A stretch of DNA of 64,000 nucleotides from Yersinia artesiana (GTDB taxonomy: Bacteria > Pseudomonadota > Gammaproteobacteria > Enterobacterales > Enterobacteriaceae): positions 62,001-126,000 of the forward strand of contig NZ_CACVAD010000001.1 in assembly GCF_902726545.1 (NCBI RefSeq), read 5' to 3'. The translations under genes were made by a program, and so were the position numbers. This document shows, piece by piece, positions 18,161 to 29,726 of the stretch; within the stretch, counting starts at the first letter, position 1, and each line of letters starts with the position of its first letter. The notes below the pieces were generated by a model that did no database searches, had not been told where the DNA came from, and worked only from the letters and a program-made list of their open reading frames with translations.

Positions 18161-20074
18161 TTAGCCGTTTTTCTGAGCTTCCAGCTCTTCCCAACGACTA
18201 AACGCCACTTCTAATGCCTGTTCAGCATCGGCTAATGCCTTCAAAACCTGTTGTGTTTCTTCGTGTGGACGAGAGAAGAAATCAGCATGACTAACCTCAG
18301 CCTGTAACTTACTGATTTCATGTTCCAGTTTTTCTAATTGCTGCGGTAACTGATCCAATTCACGTTGCAGATTATAACTCAGCTTGCCAGGACGTTTGGC
18401 CGCTGGAGCTGCACTTTTTACCGGTGCTGCTGCTTTGGCTTCTTCAACTTTTGGTGCTACCTGACGAATAGGTTTCGCCTCAGCGCGCTGCTGATGAGCA
18501 TCATAATAACCGCCGACGAAGCTGCTGATTTGACCATTGCCTTCAAAGATCCAGCACTCTGTTACCGAGTTATCAACGAATTGACGGTCATGGCTAACCA
18601 ACAAGACTGTGCCCTGATAGCTATCAACCATTTCTTCCAATAATTCCAGTGTTTCCACATCCAGGTCGTTGGTCGGTTCATCGAGGATCAGCAAGTTACT
18701 TGGCTTAAGGAATAATTTAGCCAATAACAGACGGTTACGCTCACCACCAGACAACGCTTTTACCGGGGTCATAGCGCGTTTCGGGTGGAACAAGAAGTCT
18801 TGCAGATAACCCAGAACATGGCGTGAACGGCCATTGACCATCACTTCCTGCTTACCTTCAGCCAGGTTATCCATCACCGTGCGCTCTGGATCAAGTTCTG
18901 CACGATGCTGGTCAAAATAGGCCACTTCCAGTTTGGTGCCACAATGGACTTTACCGCTGTCGGCTTTAAGCTGACCGAGCATCAGTTTCAGCAAGGTGGT
19001 TTTACCGCAACCATTTGGCCCCACCAGCGCAATTTTGTCACCGCGCTGTACTTGAGCGGTGAAGTCTTTCACCAGCACTTTGCCACCAACCTGATAATTA
19101 ACATTTTCCAGGTCGAAGACAATTTTGCCCGAACGCACGGTTTCTTCCACTTGCATCTTGGCCGTACCCATCACTTCACGGCGCTGTGAACGCTCCATAC
19201 GCAGTGCTTTCAGGGCGCGAACACGGCCCTCATTACGGGTGCGTCGTGCTTTGATGCCTTGGCGGATCCACACTTCCTCTTGCGCCAATTTGCGGTCAAA
19301 TTCAGCATTTTGCAGCTCTTCGACCCGCAGCGCTTCCTCTTTGCTGGCAAGATACAGTTCGTAATTACCTGGCCATGACACCAATTTACCGCGATCCAGA
19401 TCGACAATGCGTGTTGCCATCGCGCGAATAAAGGAACGGTCATGGGAAATAAAGACAATGCTGCCCTGGAATTCTTTCAGGAAGCCTTCCAGCCAGTTAA
19501 TGGTTTCAATGTCCAAATGGTTAGTCGGTTCATCCAGCAACAGCACTTTTGGCGAGCTAACCAGCGCGCGACCTAATGCCGCTTTACGCAACCAGCCGCC
19601 CGACAGCGAGGAAAGCTCAGCATCTGCGTTCAGACCCAACTGTTTCAGCACTTCCTGAATGCGGCTATCTAATTGCCATAATCCCTGGTGATCCAGAATC
19701 TCCTGCAATGCCGCCAGACGATTAAGGTTCTTCTCGCTGGGATCAAGTTCAACCTCATGCAGCGTGGCATGGTAAGCCTTCAAATGCTCGGCTTGTTCCT
19801 GAACACCTTCTGCAACAAAGTCAAACACCGTGCCAGCTACATTACGCGGTGGATCTTGTTGTAAACGGGCAACAATTAAATCCTGCTCATAAATGATGCG
19901 ACCATCATCCAGGGGAATTTCTTTGCTCAAAATTTTCAGCAAGGTGGATTTGCCCGCGCCATTGCGGCCCACCAGACAAACACGCTCGTTTGCCTCAATA
20001 TGCAATTCAGTATTATCTAATAAAGGTGCATCGCTGAACGACAACCAGGCACCGGACATGCTAATTAACGACAT
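18161..20074 (-). CDS. uup: ABC-F ATPase Uup
   Basis: Cytosolic ABC-F protein, 637 residues. Two nucleotide-binding domains are seen: Walker A VGRNGAGKST with signature SLSGGWLRKA and Walker B LLLDEPTNHLD, then Walker A VGPNGCGKTT with signature LSGGERNRLL and Walker B LILDEPTNDLD. The ABC-F linker lies between them. A Lys/Ala-rich stretch (about 525-555) leads to a C-terminal coiled coil that binds DNA in E. coli Uup. Roles in ribosome function and in limiting transposon precise excision are known in E. coli. The ATG at 20074 gives MSLISMSGAWLSF, the family start. Its gene begins 5 bases after the rlmL stop. Confidence 0.96.
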   Translation of the reverse strand: MSLISMSGAWLSFSDAPLLDNTELHIEANERVCLVGRNGAGKSTLLKILSKEIPLDDGRIIYEQDLIVARLQQDPPRNVAGTVFDFVAEGVQEQAEHLKAYHATLHEVELDPSEKNLNRLAALQEILDHQGLWQLDSRIQEVLKQLGLNADAELSSLSGGWLRKAALGRALVSSPKVLLLDEPTNHLDIETINWLEGFLKEFQGSIVFISHDRSFIRAMATRIVDLDRGKLVSWPGNYELYLASKEEALRVEELQNAEFDRKLAQEEVWIRQGIKARRTRNEGRVRALKALRMERSQRREVMGTAKMQVEETVRSGKIVFDLENVNYQVGGKVLVKDFTAQVQRGDKIALVGPNGCGKTTLLKLMLGQLKADSGKVHCGTKLEVAYFDQHRAELDPERTVMDNLAEGKQEVMVNGRSRHVLGYLQDFLFHPKRAMTPVKALSGGERNRLLLAKLFLKPSNLLILDEPTNDLDVETLELLEEMVDSYQGTVLLVSHDRQFVDNSVTECWIFEGNGQISSFVGGYYDAHQQRAEAKPIRQVAPKVEEAKAAAPVKSAAPAAKRPGKLSYNLQRELDQLPQQLEKLEHEISKLQAEVSHADFFSRPHEETQQVLKALADAEQALEVAFSRWEELEAQKNG

Positions 20075-20079
20075 AGTTT

Positions 20080-22200
20080 CTACTTTTCCTCGTGGCTGTG
20101 AGTCACCAGCCAACAGTTGTGGATTTGACGATTGCGGGCAAAGTCTTCAGATTGCGTTTGCGCGGTGATTTCTTTCGCTTCCAATCCCAACGCCTTTATC
20201 CCGTCCAAATCCATCTGGAAACCGCGCTTATTGTTTGAGAACATGATTGTTCCCTTACGGCGCAGTAACCGTTTAAGTTCTTTCATCAGCACTAAATGAT
20301 CGCGCTGAACATCAAAGGTGGTCTCCATACGCTTGGAGTTGGAGAACGTCGGTGGATCAATGAAGATCACATCGAATTGCTCATCGGTGTTACTCAGCCA
20401 GGAGAGGCAATCGGCCTGAATCAAGCGGTGCTGCTGGCCAGTTAAACCATTTGCCCGCAGATTTTTCTCCGCCCATTCCAAATAGGTGCGCGACATATCG
20501 ACTGTAGTGGTACTGCGTGCGCCCCCCAGCCCTGCATGAACACTGGCAGTACCGGTATAAGCGAACAGGTTAAGGAAGTCTTTACCCTGGCTCATTTTAC
20601 CGAGCATCTGACGAGCGATGCGGTGATCCAGGAACAGGCCGGTATCGAGATAATCGGTCAGGTTAACCCATAGCTTGGCATTATATTCACTCACCAGCAG
20701 GAACTCGCCTTTCTGGGCCAATTTCTCGTATTGGTTTTTGCCTTTCTGCCGTTCGCGTGTTTTCAATACCAACTGATTGGATGGCAAATTTAACACCGCT
20801 AAAGTGGCATTAATCACATCAAACAGACGCTGACGCGCTTTTTGTGCATCAATCGTTTTCGGCGGCGCGTATTCCTGCACCACCACCTTGCTACCATAAC
20901 GGTCAACGGCCACGTTGTAATCTGGCAAATCAGCATCATACAGGCGGTAACATTCAATGCCCTGTTGTTTAGCCCATTTATCCAGTTTTTTCACATTCTT
21001 ACGCAGGCGGTTAGCATAATCCTCAGCAACCTGAACACCCGCCGCACCTTGTGGATTTGCCGCTAATTGGTAGTTTTTCTGCACGCAATCCAATGGGCCA
21101 TTTTTGGCTTTGAATTCGCGCTCTGCACGCAATTGCAGGCAGCTCAGCAGTTCCGGCGAGGCACTGAACAAGGATAAACGCCAGCCACCAAATGAGGTTT
21201 TCATGATGCGACCGAGCATATTATGCAACGCAATCAACGCTGGCTCACTGTCCAACCGCTCACCATAAGGTGGGTTACTGATAACCGTGCCGACTGGCCC
21301 TTCCGGTAATGGATTCACCAATTTACTGACATCATTGGCATTGAAGCTAATCAGTTCAGCAACGCCAGCGCGGCGGGCATTGGCCCGAGCCATCTCAATC
21401 ACACGCCGATCAATATCAGAGCCAAAGAAGCGAGAGGTCGTCTCCTGCAAACCACGGCGCGCGCGAACTTGCGCTTCAGTGGTTAATTCACGCCACAGCT
21501 CTTCGTTAAAAGCACTCCAGGCGGTAAAGCCCCAATGCTCGCGATGCAGACCCGGTGCGCGATCAGATGCCATCATGGCCGCTTCAATCAGCAATGTACC
21601 TGAACCACACATCGGATCGACCAGCGGTGTGCCCAACTGCCAGCCTGAACGTTGAATAATCGCTGCGGCCAGATTTTCTTTCAGCGGTGCCTGACCGGTA
21701 AGGTCACGATAGCCGCGCTGATGTAAACCTTCGCCACTGAGATCCAGCGCGACACTGGCCATCTCACGTTGCAGGAATACATTCACCCGGATATCCGGCT
21801 GCTGTTTAGCCACGGTTGGGCGCTGATCCAGCTTACGAGTAAAGCTATCGACGATGGCATCTTTAACTTTTAATGCCCCATACTGGCTATTGCGGATTTC
21901 GTCATTCACGCCGCTAAAATGCACGGCAAAGGTTTTATCCACACCAAAAATTGACGGCCAATCAATCGCCTGCACCCCAAGGTACAAATCTAAATCACTG
22001 TAAACTTTAAAATCATTGAGCGGTAACAAAATGCGCGAAGCCAAACGGCTCCACAGCAGGCTTTGGTACATGAGTCGATCGTCGCCCTGAAAATGTACCC
22101 CGCCCTGCACTATTTTACAGTCGTGAGCGCCCAACGCTTCGAGTTCGCTTTTTAACAGTTCTTCCAGTCCACGCGCCGTGCTGGCAAACAGAGAGTTCAT
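20080..22200 (-). CDS. rlmL: 23S rRNA methyltransferase RlmKL (G2069 N7 and G2445 N2)
   Basis: Fused bifunctional rRNA methyltransferase, 706 residues. It has an N-terminal THUMP domain (about 1-155), a middle domain for m2G2445 with the NPPYGERL motif, and a C-terminal domain for m7G2069 with the [13 protein letters not shown] motif. Both catalytic halves are intact. It modifies 23S rRNA co-operatively during 50S assembly. It is probably cotranscribed with uup and diverges from ycbX with about 100 bp between the start codons. Confidence 0.97.
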   Translation of the reverse strand: MNSLFASTARGLEELLKSELEALGAHDCKIVQGGVHFQGDDRLMYQSLLWSRLASRILLPLNDFKVYSDLDLYLGVQAIDWPSIFGVDKTFAVHFSGVNDEIRNSQYGALKVKDAIVDSFTRKLDQRPTVAKQQPDIRVNVFLQREMASVALDLSGEGLHQRGYRDLTGQAPLKENLAAAIIQRSGWQLGTPLVDPMCGSGTLLIEAAMMASDRAPGLHREHWGFTAWSAFNEELWRELTTEAQVRARRGLQETTSRFFGSDIDRRVIEMARANARRAGVAELISFNANDVSKLVNPLPEGPVGTVISNPPYGERLDSEPALIALHNMLGRIMKTSFGGWRLSLFSASPELLSCLQLRAEREFKAKNGPLDCVQKNYQLAANPQGAAGVQVAEDYANRLRKNVKKLDKWAKQQGIECYRLYDADLPDYNVAVDRYGSKVVVQEYAPPKTIDAQKARQRLFDVINATLAVLNLPSNQLVLKTRERQKGKNQYEKLAQKGEFLLVSEYNAKLWVNLTDYLDTGLFLDHRIARQMLGKMSQGKDFLNLFAYTGTASVHAGLGGARSTTTVDMSRTYLEWAEKNLRANGLTGQQHRLIQADCLSWLSNTDEQFDVIFIDPPTFSNSKRMETTFDVQRDHLVLMKELKRLLRRKGTIMFSNNKRGFQMDLDGIKALGLEAKEITAQTQSEDFARNRQIHNCWLVTHSHEEK

Positions 22201-22299
22201 ATCGCACTATCACCAAAAAGAAAATTGTTGCGCATTATAGCTAATCCCAGCAGCTTGTCATAAAGTTGCTCCCTCTTATTTAATACTCGCACGGAGGCA

Positions 22300-23412
22300 A
22301 TGGTGATTACCCTCTCCCGACTTTATGTTCATCCGGTAAAATCCATGCGCGGCTTGCAGCTTTCTCATGCCCAAGTCAGCAGCAGTGGATTGGCCTTTGA
22401 CCGCGTATTTATGATTACCGAACCGGATGGCACTTTTATTACTGCGCGCCAATATCCGAAGATGGTGATGTTTACCCCCGCCTTAATGTCAGACGGTTTA
22501 TATCTCACTGCTCCTGACGGCGAGAGTGCCAGTATCCGCTTTAATGATTTTTTAGCCAATGCCGAACCGACAGAAGTTTGGGGGAATCATTTTACCGCGC
22601 TCATTGCCCCTGCAGCTATTAACAACTGGCTCAGTGGTTATTTTCAAAGAGAAGTACAATTACGCTGGCTGGGGCCAGAATTAACCCGGCGGGTAAAACC
22701 AATGCCGGAAATTCCGCTGTCATTCGCGGATGGTTTCCCTTATCTGCTAATTAATGAAGCTTCATTTAAAGAGTTACAACAACGCTGCCCCGGCAGTATT
22801 AAGCTGGAACAATTTCGCCCTAATTTGGTCGTGAGCGGTGCCAGTGCATTCGCTGAAGACAGTTGGCAGGTTATCCGAGTGGGCGATATTACTTTTGATT
22901 TGGTGAAGCCCTGTAGCCGCTGCGTATTAACCACTGTCAGTGTTGAGCGCGGTCGCAAGCATCCAACCGGCGAACCATTACAAACACTACAGACATTCCG
23001 AACTGCCGAGAATGGCGATATCGATTTTGGTCAGAATATGGTGGCCAGGAACAGCGGTATTATTCGGGTTGGGGATGAAGTAGAAGTTCTGTCAACCAAG
23101 CCACCGCGCCCTTATGGCGCTGGAGCGGTAGTTGAAAGCCTTGCGGCACCGCAGGATCAATCCAAAGACGTAGCCATTGAATATAATGGCATTCGCTTTA
23201 ATGGGAATAATCAGCAGGTATTATTGGAACAGTTGGAGCAACAAAATATCCGCATTCCTTACTCGTGCCGGGCAGGAATATGTGGCTGTTGCAGAATTAC
23301 GTTAGTTGATGGCGAGGTCGCACCGCTAAAACAAAGTGCGATTGGAAATGACGGAACGATTCTTTGTTGCAGTTGCATACCTAAAGGAGATATTACGCTT
23401 AGCGGCAAATAA
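22300..23412 (+). CDS. ycbX: YcbX MOSC domain protein with 2Fe-2S ferredoxin domain
   Basis: A 370-residue molybdenum-cofactor enzyme. It has an N-terminal MOSC beta-barrel (about 1-95), the MOSC domain with the cofactor-binding Cys in [12 protein letters not shown] (about residue 205), and a C-terminal plant-type 2Fe-2S ferredoxin domain with cysteines in [10 protein letters not shown] and LCCSC. In E. coli YcbX works in an N-hydroxylated base detoxification pathway. A CGGAGG ribosome-binding site precedes the ATG at 22300. It converges on zapC with 15 bp between the genes. Confidence 0.95.
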   Translation: MVITLSRLYVHPVKSMRGLQLSHAQVSSSGLAFDRVFMITEPDGTFITARQYPKMVMFTPALMSDGLYLTAPDGESASIRFNDFLANAEPTEVWGNHFTALIAPAAINNWLSGYFQREVQLRWLGPELTRRVKPMPEIPLSFADGFPYLLINEASFKELQQRCPGSIKLEQFRPNLVVSGASAFAEDSWQVIRVGDITFDLVKPCSRCVLTTVSVERGRKHPTGEPLQTLQTFRTAENGDIDFGQNMVARNSGIIRVGDEVEVLSTKPPRPYGAGAVVESLAAPQDQSKDVAIEYNGIRFNGNNQQVLLEQLEQQNIRIPYSCRAGICGCCRITLVDGEVAPLKQSAIGNDGTILCCSCIPKGDITLSGK

Positions 23413-23427
23413 GCTGCAACTGATTAA

Positions 23428-23985
23428 CTAAACCGCCCGGTCAAGATTAAAGGCCGGTGCGGCATAAGGTTTCTCAATAACCAATGGTGTTAAGCGGTCA
23501 TTCATTATCTTTATCGCATCGCCCAATACTAACTGGCGCCCTGCTAATACTACCTGGGGTTGTGCTAATAAACACAAACTGGCAGTGTCACCTGACTCAA
23601 CCACTAACAAACTAATCTCTTCACCGTTCTCCAATACTTTTACTGCTGCCAGTTCTGCATTCTGTGGCAGCCACGTTTTAGGTTGTTGTGCAAAATACCA
23701 GCTTTTGGGCATTAATGGTTTAAGAAAACGGAAAGCAACCAACGCATTTAATATCAATTCCGAACGTTGCTCATGCCCCATTTTAATTTGGCGGCATTGA
23801 TCTTCAAACTCAAAATAAAGCGCAGCATCGTCAACACAAAATGCAGACTCATCAAATGCATCAGGGGTTAACATTTTAGACGGGAAACGCGAGCGAAATA
23901 TCATACCATTGGCTAAATCCAACATAAGTCGGTCATGTTCGGTATCAAAATACCAACGCCATTTATCGTCTGGTTTAATCCGCAT
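23428..23985 (-). CDS. zapC: Cell division protein ZapC
   Basis: FtsZ-associated protein that bundles FtsZ filaments at mid-cell and stabilises the Z-ring. The 185-residue product shows the family start [20 protein letters not shown] and the [11 protein letters not shown] segment; E. coli ZapC is 180 residues. No membrane segment or signal is present, fitting a cytosolic protein. It is read by itself, downstream of pyrD on the same strand. Confidence 0.94.
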   Translation of the reverse strand: MRIKPDDKWRWYFDTEHDRLMLDLANGMIFRSRFPSKMLTPDAFDESAFCVDDAALYFEFEDQCRQIKMGHEQRSELILNALVAFRFLKPLMPKSWYFAQQPKTWLPQNAELAAVKVLENGEEISLLVVESGDTASLCLLAQPQVVLAGRQLVLGDAIKIMNDRLTPLVIEKPYAAPAFNLDRAV

Positions 23986-24113
23986 ATTTTACCCTTCCCG
24001 CCACGCTCATCAACATTATTGACTCAACAATTTGAGTTATCACCCATCTAATTGCACTTAATCATATAAGGCTTTTGATGTATATTTAATCCATTGGGGT
24101 AAAATATAGACGA

Positions 24114-24140
24114 GCCGGAGGAATAAATAAACCCCCCGGC
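24114..24140 (-). terminator. Weak hairpin after pyrD
   Basis: An eight-position GC stem with one mismatch (GCCGGAGG against CCCCCGGC) encloses an AT loop, about 20 bases after the pyrD stop. It has no clear T-tract, so termination is uncertain. Confidence 0.4.
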
Positions 24141-24159
24141 CAATAATGAAGATAAATAA

Positions 24160-25170
24160 TTAGATATGAGTAACGATATTCTTAATCAAGCCTGGCCCAC
24201 GGAAGATAAATCCGGAATAAATTTGAATCAATGAAGCACCCGCAGCCATTTTTTCTCTCGCGGCAATCACAGAGTCAATTCCCCCTACCCCAATAATAGG
24301 TAAGCGGCCTTGCAGCTCTTGCGATAAACGGCGAATCACTTCAGTGCTACGCAATTGCAATGGACGGCCACTTAACCCACCAGCTTGTTCGCAATAATTT
24401 AATCCCTGAATGAGGGAACGATCTAAAGTGGTATTAGTGGCAATAACGCCATCTATATTATGGCGCACCAAACTGTCCGCTATTTGGATCAATTCTTCTT
24501 CAGTAAGATCCGGAGCGATCTTTACCGCCACAGGAACATACTTATGATGACGCTGATGTAATTCAGTTTGTTTATTTTTAATTGCTGCTAATAAATCATC
24601 CAGTGCTTCACCATACTGCAAAGATCGTAATCCTGGGGTGTTAGGTGATGAAATATTAATCGCGATATATCCGGCATAAGGATAAACTTTATCCATACAA
24701 ATCAAGTAATCTTCTTTGCCTTGCTCTACCGGTGTATCTTTATTCTTACCAATATTAATACCTAAAATACCGCCGAAATGTGATTTCTTAACGTTTTCAA
24801 TTAAGTTATCAACACCATGATTATTAAATCCCATACGATTGATCAAGCCTTCAGCTTCGACCACTCTAAACAACCTTGGTTTATCATTTCCTGACTGTGG
24901 CTTTGGTGTTACCGTCCCGACTTCAATAAAGCCAAAACCCATCGCGCCAAGAGCATCAATACACTCACCATCTTTATCTAAACCCGCAGCCAAACCTAAT
25001 GGATTCTTGAATGACAAGCCCATACAGCTTACAGGTTTAGTTGGCACTGATTGGCTAACCAAAAATTGCAGTGGGGTGCCGGTAAGACGTTTTAACTGAC
25101 GAAAAGTGAATTCATGGGCGCGTTCTGGATCAAGCTGAAATAGTGCTTTTTTGGCAAGTGGATAATACAT
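24160..25170 (-). CDS. pyrD: Dihydroorotate dehydrogenase (quinone), class 2
   Basis: FMN flavoenzyme of the inner-membrane face that oxidises dihydroorotate to orotate with ubiquinone, the fourth step of pyrimidine synthesis. The 336-residue length is that of E. coli. The N-terminal helices ([21 protein letters not shown]) form the membrane/quinone site. [11 protein letters not shown] carries the catalytic Ser of class 2 enzymes, and GVGGI and [12 protein letters not shown] form the FMN phosphate site. The ATG at 25170 has AGGAGATC before it; 18 upstream residues in frame are rejected. A PurR-like box lies about 64 bp upstream. Confidence 0.98.
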   Translation of the reverse strand: MYYPLAKKALFQLDPERAHEFTFRQLKRLTGTPLQFLVSQSVPTKPVSCMGLSFKNPLGLAAGLDKDGECIDALGAMGFGFIEVGTVTPKPQSGNDKPRLFRVVEAEGLINRMGFNNHGVDNLIENVKKSHFGGILGINIGKNKDTPVEQGKEDYLICMDKVYPYAGYIAINISSPNTPGLRSLQYGEALDDLLAAIKNKQTELHQRHHKYVPVAVKIAPDLTEEELIQIADSLVRHNIDGVIATNTTLDRSLIQGLNYCEQAGGLSGRPLQLRSTEVIRRLSQELQGRLPIIGVGGIDSVIAAREKMAAGASLIQIYSGFIFRGPGLIKNIVTHI

Positions 25171-25233
25171 GTGATCTCCTGAGCGAGCGGTGACTAGCCG
25201 TTGATGCGGGAATGGTAAATTCATCTCTCAGGA

Positions 25234-25249
25234 AAGTAAACGTTTGCGA
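25234..25249 (-). promoter_or_regulatory. PurR-type operator of pyrD
   Basis: On the minus strand TCGCAAACGTTTACTT matches the PurR consensus ACGCAAACGTTTNCNT at the invariant GCAAACGTTT core. E. coli pyrD is likewise repressed by PurR. It sits 64 bp before the pyrD start codon. Confidence 0.75.
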
Positions 25250-25286
25250 CGTAAAGCCATGCAAAGACTGAAGGTATTTATAGGGA

Positions 25287-25318
25287 TAAAAAAACAGAGA
25301 GCAATGCTGCCCTCTGTT
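25287..25318 (-). terminator. pepN terminator
   Basis: On the minus strand the arms AACAGAG and CTCTGTT close a GC-containing loop and are followed by TTTTTTT. It starts 20 bases after the pepN stop codon, separating pepN from pyrD. Confidence 0.9.
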
Positions 25319-25338
25319 TATCATGCAAACAACCTATT

Positions 25339-27954
25339 TTAGGCCGCTAATGCTTTGGTTATCTTCTCGTACAAATCACCGGATAAATTATCCAATGCTT
25401 TCAATTGTTCCAAAGCCTGACGCATCAGGGCCTGACGACCTGAGTCATAGCGTTTCAAACGAATCAATGGCTCAATCAAACGAGCGGCAACCTGTGGGTT
25501 ACGAGTATTCAAATCACTGAGTATTTCTACCAGGAATTGATAACCGCTGCCGTCAGTGGCGTGGAATGCGGCCGGATTACCGGAAGCAAAACTACCAATC
25601 AACGAACGGGTACGGTTGGGATTACTCAGACTAAATGCAGGATGCTTAAGTAAAGCGCGTACCTGTGTCAAAACATCCGCCGCAGGGCTGGTGGCTTGCA
25701 AAGCGAACCACTTATCCATCACCAAACCATCATGATTCCAGCGCACGTCAAAGGCCGCTAATAATTCATCGCGGCAAGGCAACTGGGCAGCAACTGCGGC
25801 GGCTAATGCTGCCAGCGAGTCCGTCATGTTGTCAGCCTGATGATATTGAGAAGAAACAAGTTTATTCGCAAACTCTGCATCACCAAACGCCAAATAGCTC
25901 AGGCAAGTATTGCGCAATGATCGTTTGGCAATATCGCGGTGCTCAATACGATATTCAGGAGTGATATTCGCCACATAGACGGCCAATAATTCGTCCGATA
26001 ATTCATTTGCCAGACAACGGGTAATAGCCTCATGCACCGCACTGATAGCTTGCGGATCAATCGTGGTAAACAGTTCCGCAATTTCATTTTCTGATGGCAA
26101 TGTCAGGATCTGCGCGGCTAACGCGGGATCAAGATTGTCATCAAGCAATATGGCACGGAAAGCATCAGCGACGTGGTTAGGTAAACTCAGCGGCTGTTTT
26201 TGTTGGTATTTGGCAACATTAAGTTTGATATAGGTTGCCAGCAAACTTTGCGCCGCATCCCAACGGGAAAATTCATTGCGCGCATGCTGCATGAGGAACG
26301 TGAGTTGCTGATCGCTGTAAGTGTAATCCAGTTTAACCGGCGCAGAGAATTCACGCAGCAGCGACGGGATCGGGGTGTGCTCGACATTATCAAAGGTAAA
26401 GGTCTGTTCGGCCTCTGTTACATTCAAAACATGATGAACCGGTAAACCATTGCGCTGCAATGCAATCACATTACCTTTGCTGTCATAGAGTTCAATATCC
26501 AATGGGATATGCAATGGCAGTTTTTCTGGTTGATCCGCGGTTGGCAACGTTTTCTGGCTAACGTGCAGATGATATTGCTGTTTTTCAGCATCATAATCAT
26601 CACGCACTGTTAATATTGGCGTTCCGGACTGGCTATACCAGCGGCGGAATAAAGACAGATCGACATTAGATGCATCTTCCATTGCCTGTACGAAATCATC
26701 ACAGGTCGCCGCACTGCCATCATGGCGCTCAAAATAGAGCTGCATACCGGCCTGGAATTGCTGCTCACCCAGTAAAGTATGCATCATACGAATAACTTCT
26801 GACCCTTTCTCATACACAGTTAAGGTATAGAAGTTGTTCATCTCGATGACTTTATCTGGGCGAATGGCATGGGCCATCGGGCTGGCATCTTCGGCAAACT
26901 GCGCTGCACGCATAACTCGCACGTTTTCAATACGATTAACTGAGCGCGAGCCTAAATCAGAACTGAATTCCTGATCGCGGAATACGGTTAAACCTTCTTT
27001 CAAACTTAATTGGAACCAATCACGGCAGGTGACCCGGTTACCGGTCCAGTTATGGAAATATTCATGACCAATAACCGCTTCAATGTTCAGATAATCTTTG
27101 TCTGTCGCCGTTTCTGCTTTTGCCAGAACATATTTTGAGTTGAAAACATTCAACCCTTTATTTTCCATGGCCCCCATATTGAAGAAATCAACTGCCACAA
27201 TCATATAAATGTCGAGGTCATACTCCAGACCAAAACGGGTTTCATCCCACTTCATGGAGTTCTTCAATGAGGTCATCGCCCAGTCGGCACGATCCAGATT
27301 ACCGCGATCAACAAACAGCTCCAGCGCAACTTCACGCCCCGAACGGGTAATGAACTTATCACGCAACACATCAAAATCACCGGCGACCAAAGCAAACAGG
27401 TAACAAGGTTTTGGGAACGGATCTTCCCATTTGACCCAATGGCGGCCATCATCCAGAACACCCCGCCCCACCGGGTTACCGTTGGAGAGTAAATAAGGAT
27501 AAAGTGTTTTATCAGCAACAATACGAGTGGTAAAACGCGCCAGCACATCAGGACGGTCTAAATAATAGGTAATATGACGGAAACCTTCGGCTTCACATTG
27601 GGTACAGAGCGCCTCACCGGAAAGATATAATCCCTCAAGTGCGCTGTTCGTTGCAGGGTGAATATCATTGACGATTGTCAGTGTAAAATGCGCGGGTAAT
27701 TGTTCAATAACCAGCGAATTATCCTGCAATTGGTAATGCGGCCATGCTTGCCCGTCAACGCTGATACTCACGAGCGTTAAATCCTCACCATCTAAAACCA
27801 GCGGTGTCACGTCTGCCGTTTGACGTTTTACCTGGCTGATCGCCGTTACCGTAGTTTTTTGCGCATCAAGTGCGAAATCCAAATTGATATCGGTGATAGT
27901 GTAATCCGGCGATTTATAATCGTGACGGTATTTAGCTTGCGGCTGTTGTGTCAT
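25339..27954 (-). CDS. pepN: Aminopeptidase N (M1 metallopeptidase)
   Basis: Broad-specificity cytosolic aminopeptidase, 871 residues (E. coli 870). It carries the exopeptidase motif GAMENKG and the zinc site HEYFHNWTGNRVTCRDWFQL...EGLTVFRDQEF, with HExxH plus a distal Glu. The beta-sandwich N-terminus and the long helical C-terminal domain are complete. The ATG at 27954 gives MTQQPQAKYRHDYKSPDY, the family start; 27 upstream in-frame residues are not conserved. It is divergent from pncB with a 310-bp spacer. Confidence 0.98.
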   Translation of the reverse strand: MTQQPQAKYRHDYKSPDYTITDINLDFALDAQKTTVTAISQVKRQTADVTPLVLDGEDLTLVSISVDGQAWPHYQLQDNSLVIEQLPAHFTLTIVNDIHPATNSALEGLYLSGEALCTQCEAEGFRHITYYLDRPDVLARFTTRIVADKTLYPYLLSNGNPVGRGVLDDGRHWVKWEDPFPKPCYLFALVAGDFDVLRDKFITRSGREVALELFVDRGNLDRADWAMTSLKNSMKWDETRFGLEYDLDIYMIVAVDFFNMGAMENKGLNVFNSKYVLAKAETATDKDYLNIEAVIGHEYFHNWTGNRVTCRDWFQLSLKEGLTVFRDQEFSSDLGSRSVNRIENVRVMRAAQFAEDASPMAHAIRPDKVIEMNNFYTLTVYEKGSEVIRMMHTLLGEQQFQAGMQLYFERHDGSAATCDDFVQAMEDASNVDLSLFRRWYSQSGTPILTVRDDYDAEKQQYHLHVSQKTLPTADQPEKLPLHIPLDIELYDSKGNVIALQRNGLPVHHVLNVTEAEQTFTFDNVEHTPIPSLLREFSAPVKLDYTYSDQQLTFLMQHARNEFSRWDAAQSLLATYIKLNVAKYQQKQPLSLPNHVADAFRAILLDDNLDPALAAQILTLPSENEIAELFTTIDPQAISAVHEAITRCLANELSDELLAVYVANITPEYRIEHRDIAKRSLRNTCLSYLAFGDAEFANKLVSSQYHQADNMTDSLAALAAAVAAQLPCRDELLAAFDVRWNHDGLVMDKWFALQATSPAADVLTQVRALLKHPAFSLSNPNRTRSLIGSFASGNPAAFHATDGSGYQFLVEILSDLNTRNPQVAARLIEPLIRLKRYDSGRQALMRQALEQLKALDNLSGDLYEKITKALAA

Positions 27955-28264
27955 AAAAACCCTTTGGACGTCATCTGTGGATATGATTATCAAGTCTGTA
28001 TTTAGGGTCGTTTTAGCGCCAAACTTTGGGTTCAAAACCTTATCTTCAAAGTACGGCTGCCAGCGACTTCGCCTTAGACTCAGATAGTCTTGTCAATGTA
28101 TCACAATTGTGAAAAAAACCCAGGTGAGCGCCGATGGCACGTTTAATCCTAGACCTCGGATGAGCATTTGTGGTGTGATGAGGCTTCAATAACAGGACAA
28201 TACCGGTATACTTCTGCGACTTTATACTGTGGAAAATGCTCCTACGAGGATGCTATATAGCGCC
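27955..28264. promoter_or_regulatory. Divergent pepN-pncB intergenic region
   Basis: No gene is supported in these 310 bp. It must hold the promoters of pepN (leftward) and pncB (rightward). A 12-bp palindrome TCACAATTGTGA lies at 28101-28112, but its half-sites point outward, unlike a CRP site. I could not find a clear NadR box for pncB. Confidence 0.4.
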
Positions 28265-29470
28265 ATGACCCAAGACGCCTCACCGATTTTGACTTCATTG
28301 CTTGATACAGATGCTTATAAACTTCATATGCAACAAGCAGTGTTCCATCGTTATCGCCATATTACCGTTGCCGCTGAGTTCCGCTGCCGTGGTGATGAGC
28401 TGCTGGGCGAATATGCCGACGAAATCCGCCACCAGATAACATTGATGGGCCAATTGGCACTGACCGATGATGAGTATCAGTATCTCTCCGGTTTGCCTTT
28501 CTTTAAAGATGACTATTTGAATTGGTTACGGGCTTTTCGTTTCAATCCCGAGCAAGTCACTGTGTCTGACAATGACGGTAAATTAGATATTCGCATTAGC
28601 GGATTATGGTGCGAAACAATCCTGTGGGAAGTGCCACTATTAGCGGTAATCAGTGAAATCGTCCATCGCCGCCGTTCCGTGCAGGTCACCACCGCGCAGG
28701 CAGTGGTGCAACTGCGCAATAAACTTCAGCAATTTAACGCACTCAGTGCGGATATTGATATTACGCATTTCAAGTTAATGGATTTTGGTACACGCCGTCG
28801 TTTCTCCCGCGAGATACAGCACGCTATTGTGAGTGATTTAAAAGACGAATTTCCTTATCTGGTGGGCACCAGTAACTACGATTTAGCACGGAAATTGTCA
28901 TTAGCTCCAGTCGGCACTCAAGCTCATGAATGGTTCCAGGCGCATCAACAAATTAGCCCGGTGCTGGCCAACAGCCAACGCGTCGCGTTACAAGTCTGGT
29001 TAGATGAGTATCCAAACCAGCTTGGTGTGGCCTTAACCGACTGTATTACTATGGATGCATTCCTGCGCGATTTTGATAAAACATTCGCTGACCGCTATCA
29101 GGGATTGCGCCATGACTCAGGTGATCCGGTTGAATGGGGTGAAAAAGCGATTGCTCATTATGAAAAGCTGGGTATTGATCCAATGAGCAAAACATTGGTG
29201 TTCTCAGATAATCTTGACCTGGAAAAAGCACTACTGCTATACCGCCACTTCTATCAACGGGTTAAGTTAGTATTTGGTATTGGTACGCGTTTAACTTGTG
29301 ATATCCCGGGCGTCAAGCCGCTAAATATCGTGATTAAACTGGTTGAGTGTAATGACAAGCCGGTAGCTAAACTTTCAGATAGCCCAGGTAAAACCATTTG
29401 CCATGACCCCGCGTTTGTTGATGAATTACGTGAAGCATTCGCTCTGCCGTTGGTTAAGAAGGCCAGCTAA
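28265..29470 (+). CDS. pncB: Nicotinate phosphoribosyltransferase
   Basis: Makes nicotinate mononucleotide from nicotinate, PRPP and ATP, the entry of the NAD salvage pathway. The 401-residue protein matches E. coli PncB throughout: [20 protein letters not shown], the [12 protein letters not shown] segment, the autophosphorylated His context [16 protein letters not shown], and the phosphoribosyl site [12 protein letters not shown]. The ATG at 28265 gives [12 protein letters not shown]; upstream in-frame starts lack conservation. A GC hairpin follows, then the asnS promoter region. Confidence 0.98.
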   Translation: MTQDASPILTSLLDTDAYKLHMQQAVFHRYRHITVAAEFRCRGDELLGEYADEIRHQITLMGQLALTDDEYQYLSGLPFFKDDYLNWLRAFRFNPEQVTVSDNDGKLDIRISGLWCETILWEVPLLAVISEIVHRRRSVQVTTAQAVVQLRNKLQQFNALSADIDITHFKLMDFGTRRRFSREIQHAIVSDLKDEFPYLVGTSNYDLARKLSLAPVGTQAHEWFQAHQQISPVLANSQRVALQVWLDEYPNQLGVALTDCITMDAFLRDFDKTFADRYQGLRHDSGDPVEWGEKAIAHYEKLGIDPMSKTLVFSDNLDLEKALLLYRHFYQRVKLVFGIGTRLTCDIPGVKPLNIVIKLVECNDKPVAKLSDSPGKTICHDPAFVDELREAFALPLVKKAS

Positions 29471-29479
29471 CACGTCATT

Positions 29480-29504
29480 GCCGGGCGGCACATGCTTGCC
29501 CGGC
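29480..29504 (+). terminator. Hairpin after pncB
   Basis: A perfect seven-base-pair stem (GCCGGGC with GCCCGGC) begins 9 bases after the pncB stop. A T-run occurs only about 20 bases later, so efficiency is uncertain. Confidence 0.5.
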
Positions 29505-29726
29505 TCCGCTCTAATTGGAACTTTTTTCCTCGCTTTACTCTTCTATATTCCACTATTCAATCATTTCTCTGTTTGTGTCGTATATTTTTATAACAATGTT
29601 GCACTGAACTGATGATTTCTACTTGTGTCCTGCACCGCCACAAGTAACATAGCAACATCCCCATTTCTTTGGGTTGTTAACTATTTCGATATCAAAATTA
29701 TCCAAAACTATTAAAGAGAGAAATCT

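Noticed and set aside
28101-28112. TCACAATTGTGA palindrome considered as a CRP site between pepN and pncB
   Set aside because: The half-sites are in the outward order and there is no 6-base spacer between TGTGA and TCACA.
29654-29678. Hairpin in the asnS leader considered as an attenuator
   Set aside because: The stem is imperfect, no T-run or leader peptide follows, and enteric asnS is not known to be attenuated.
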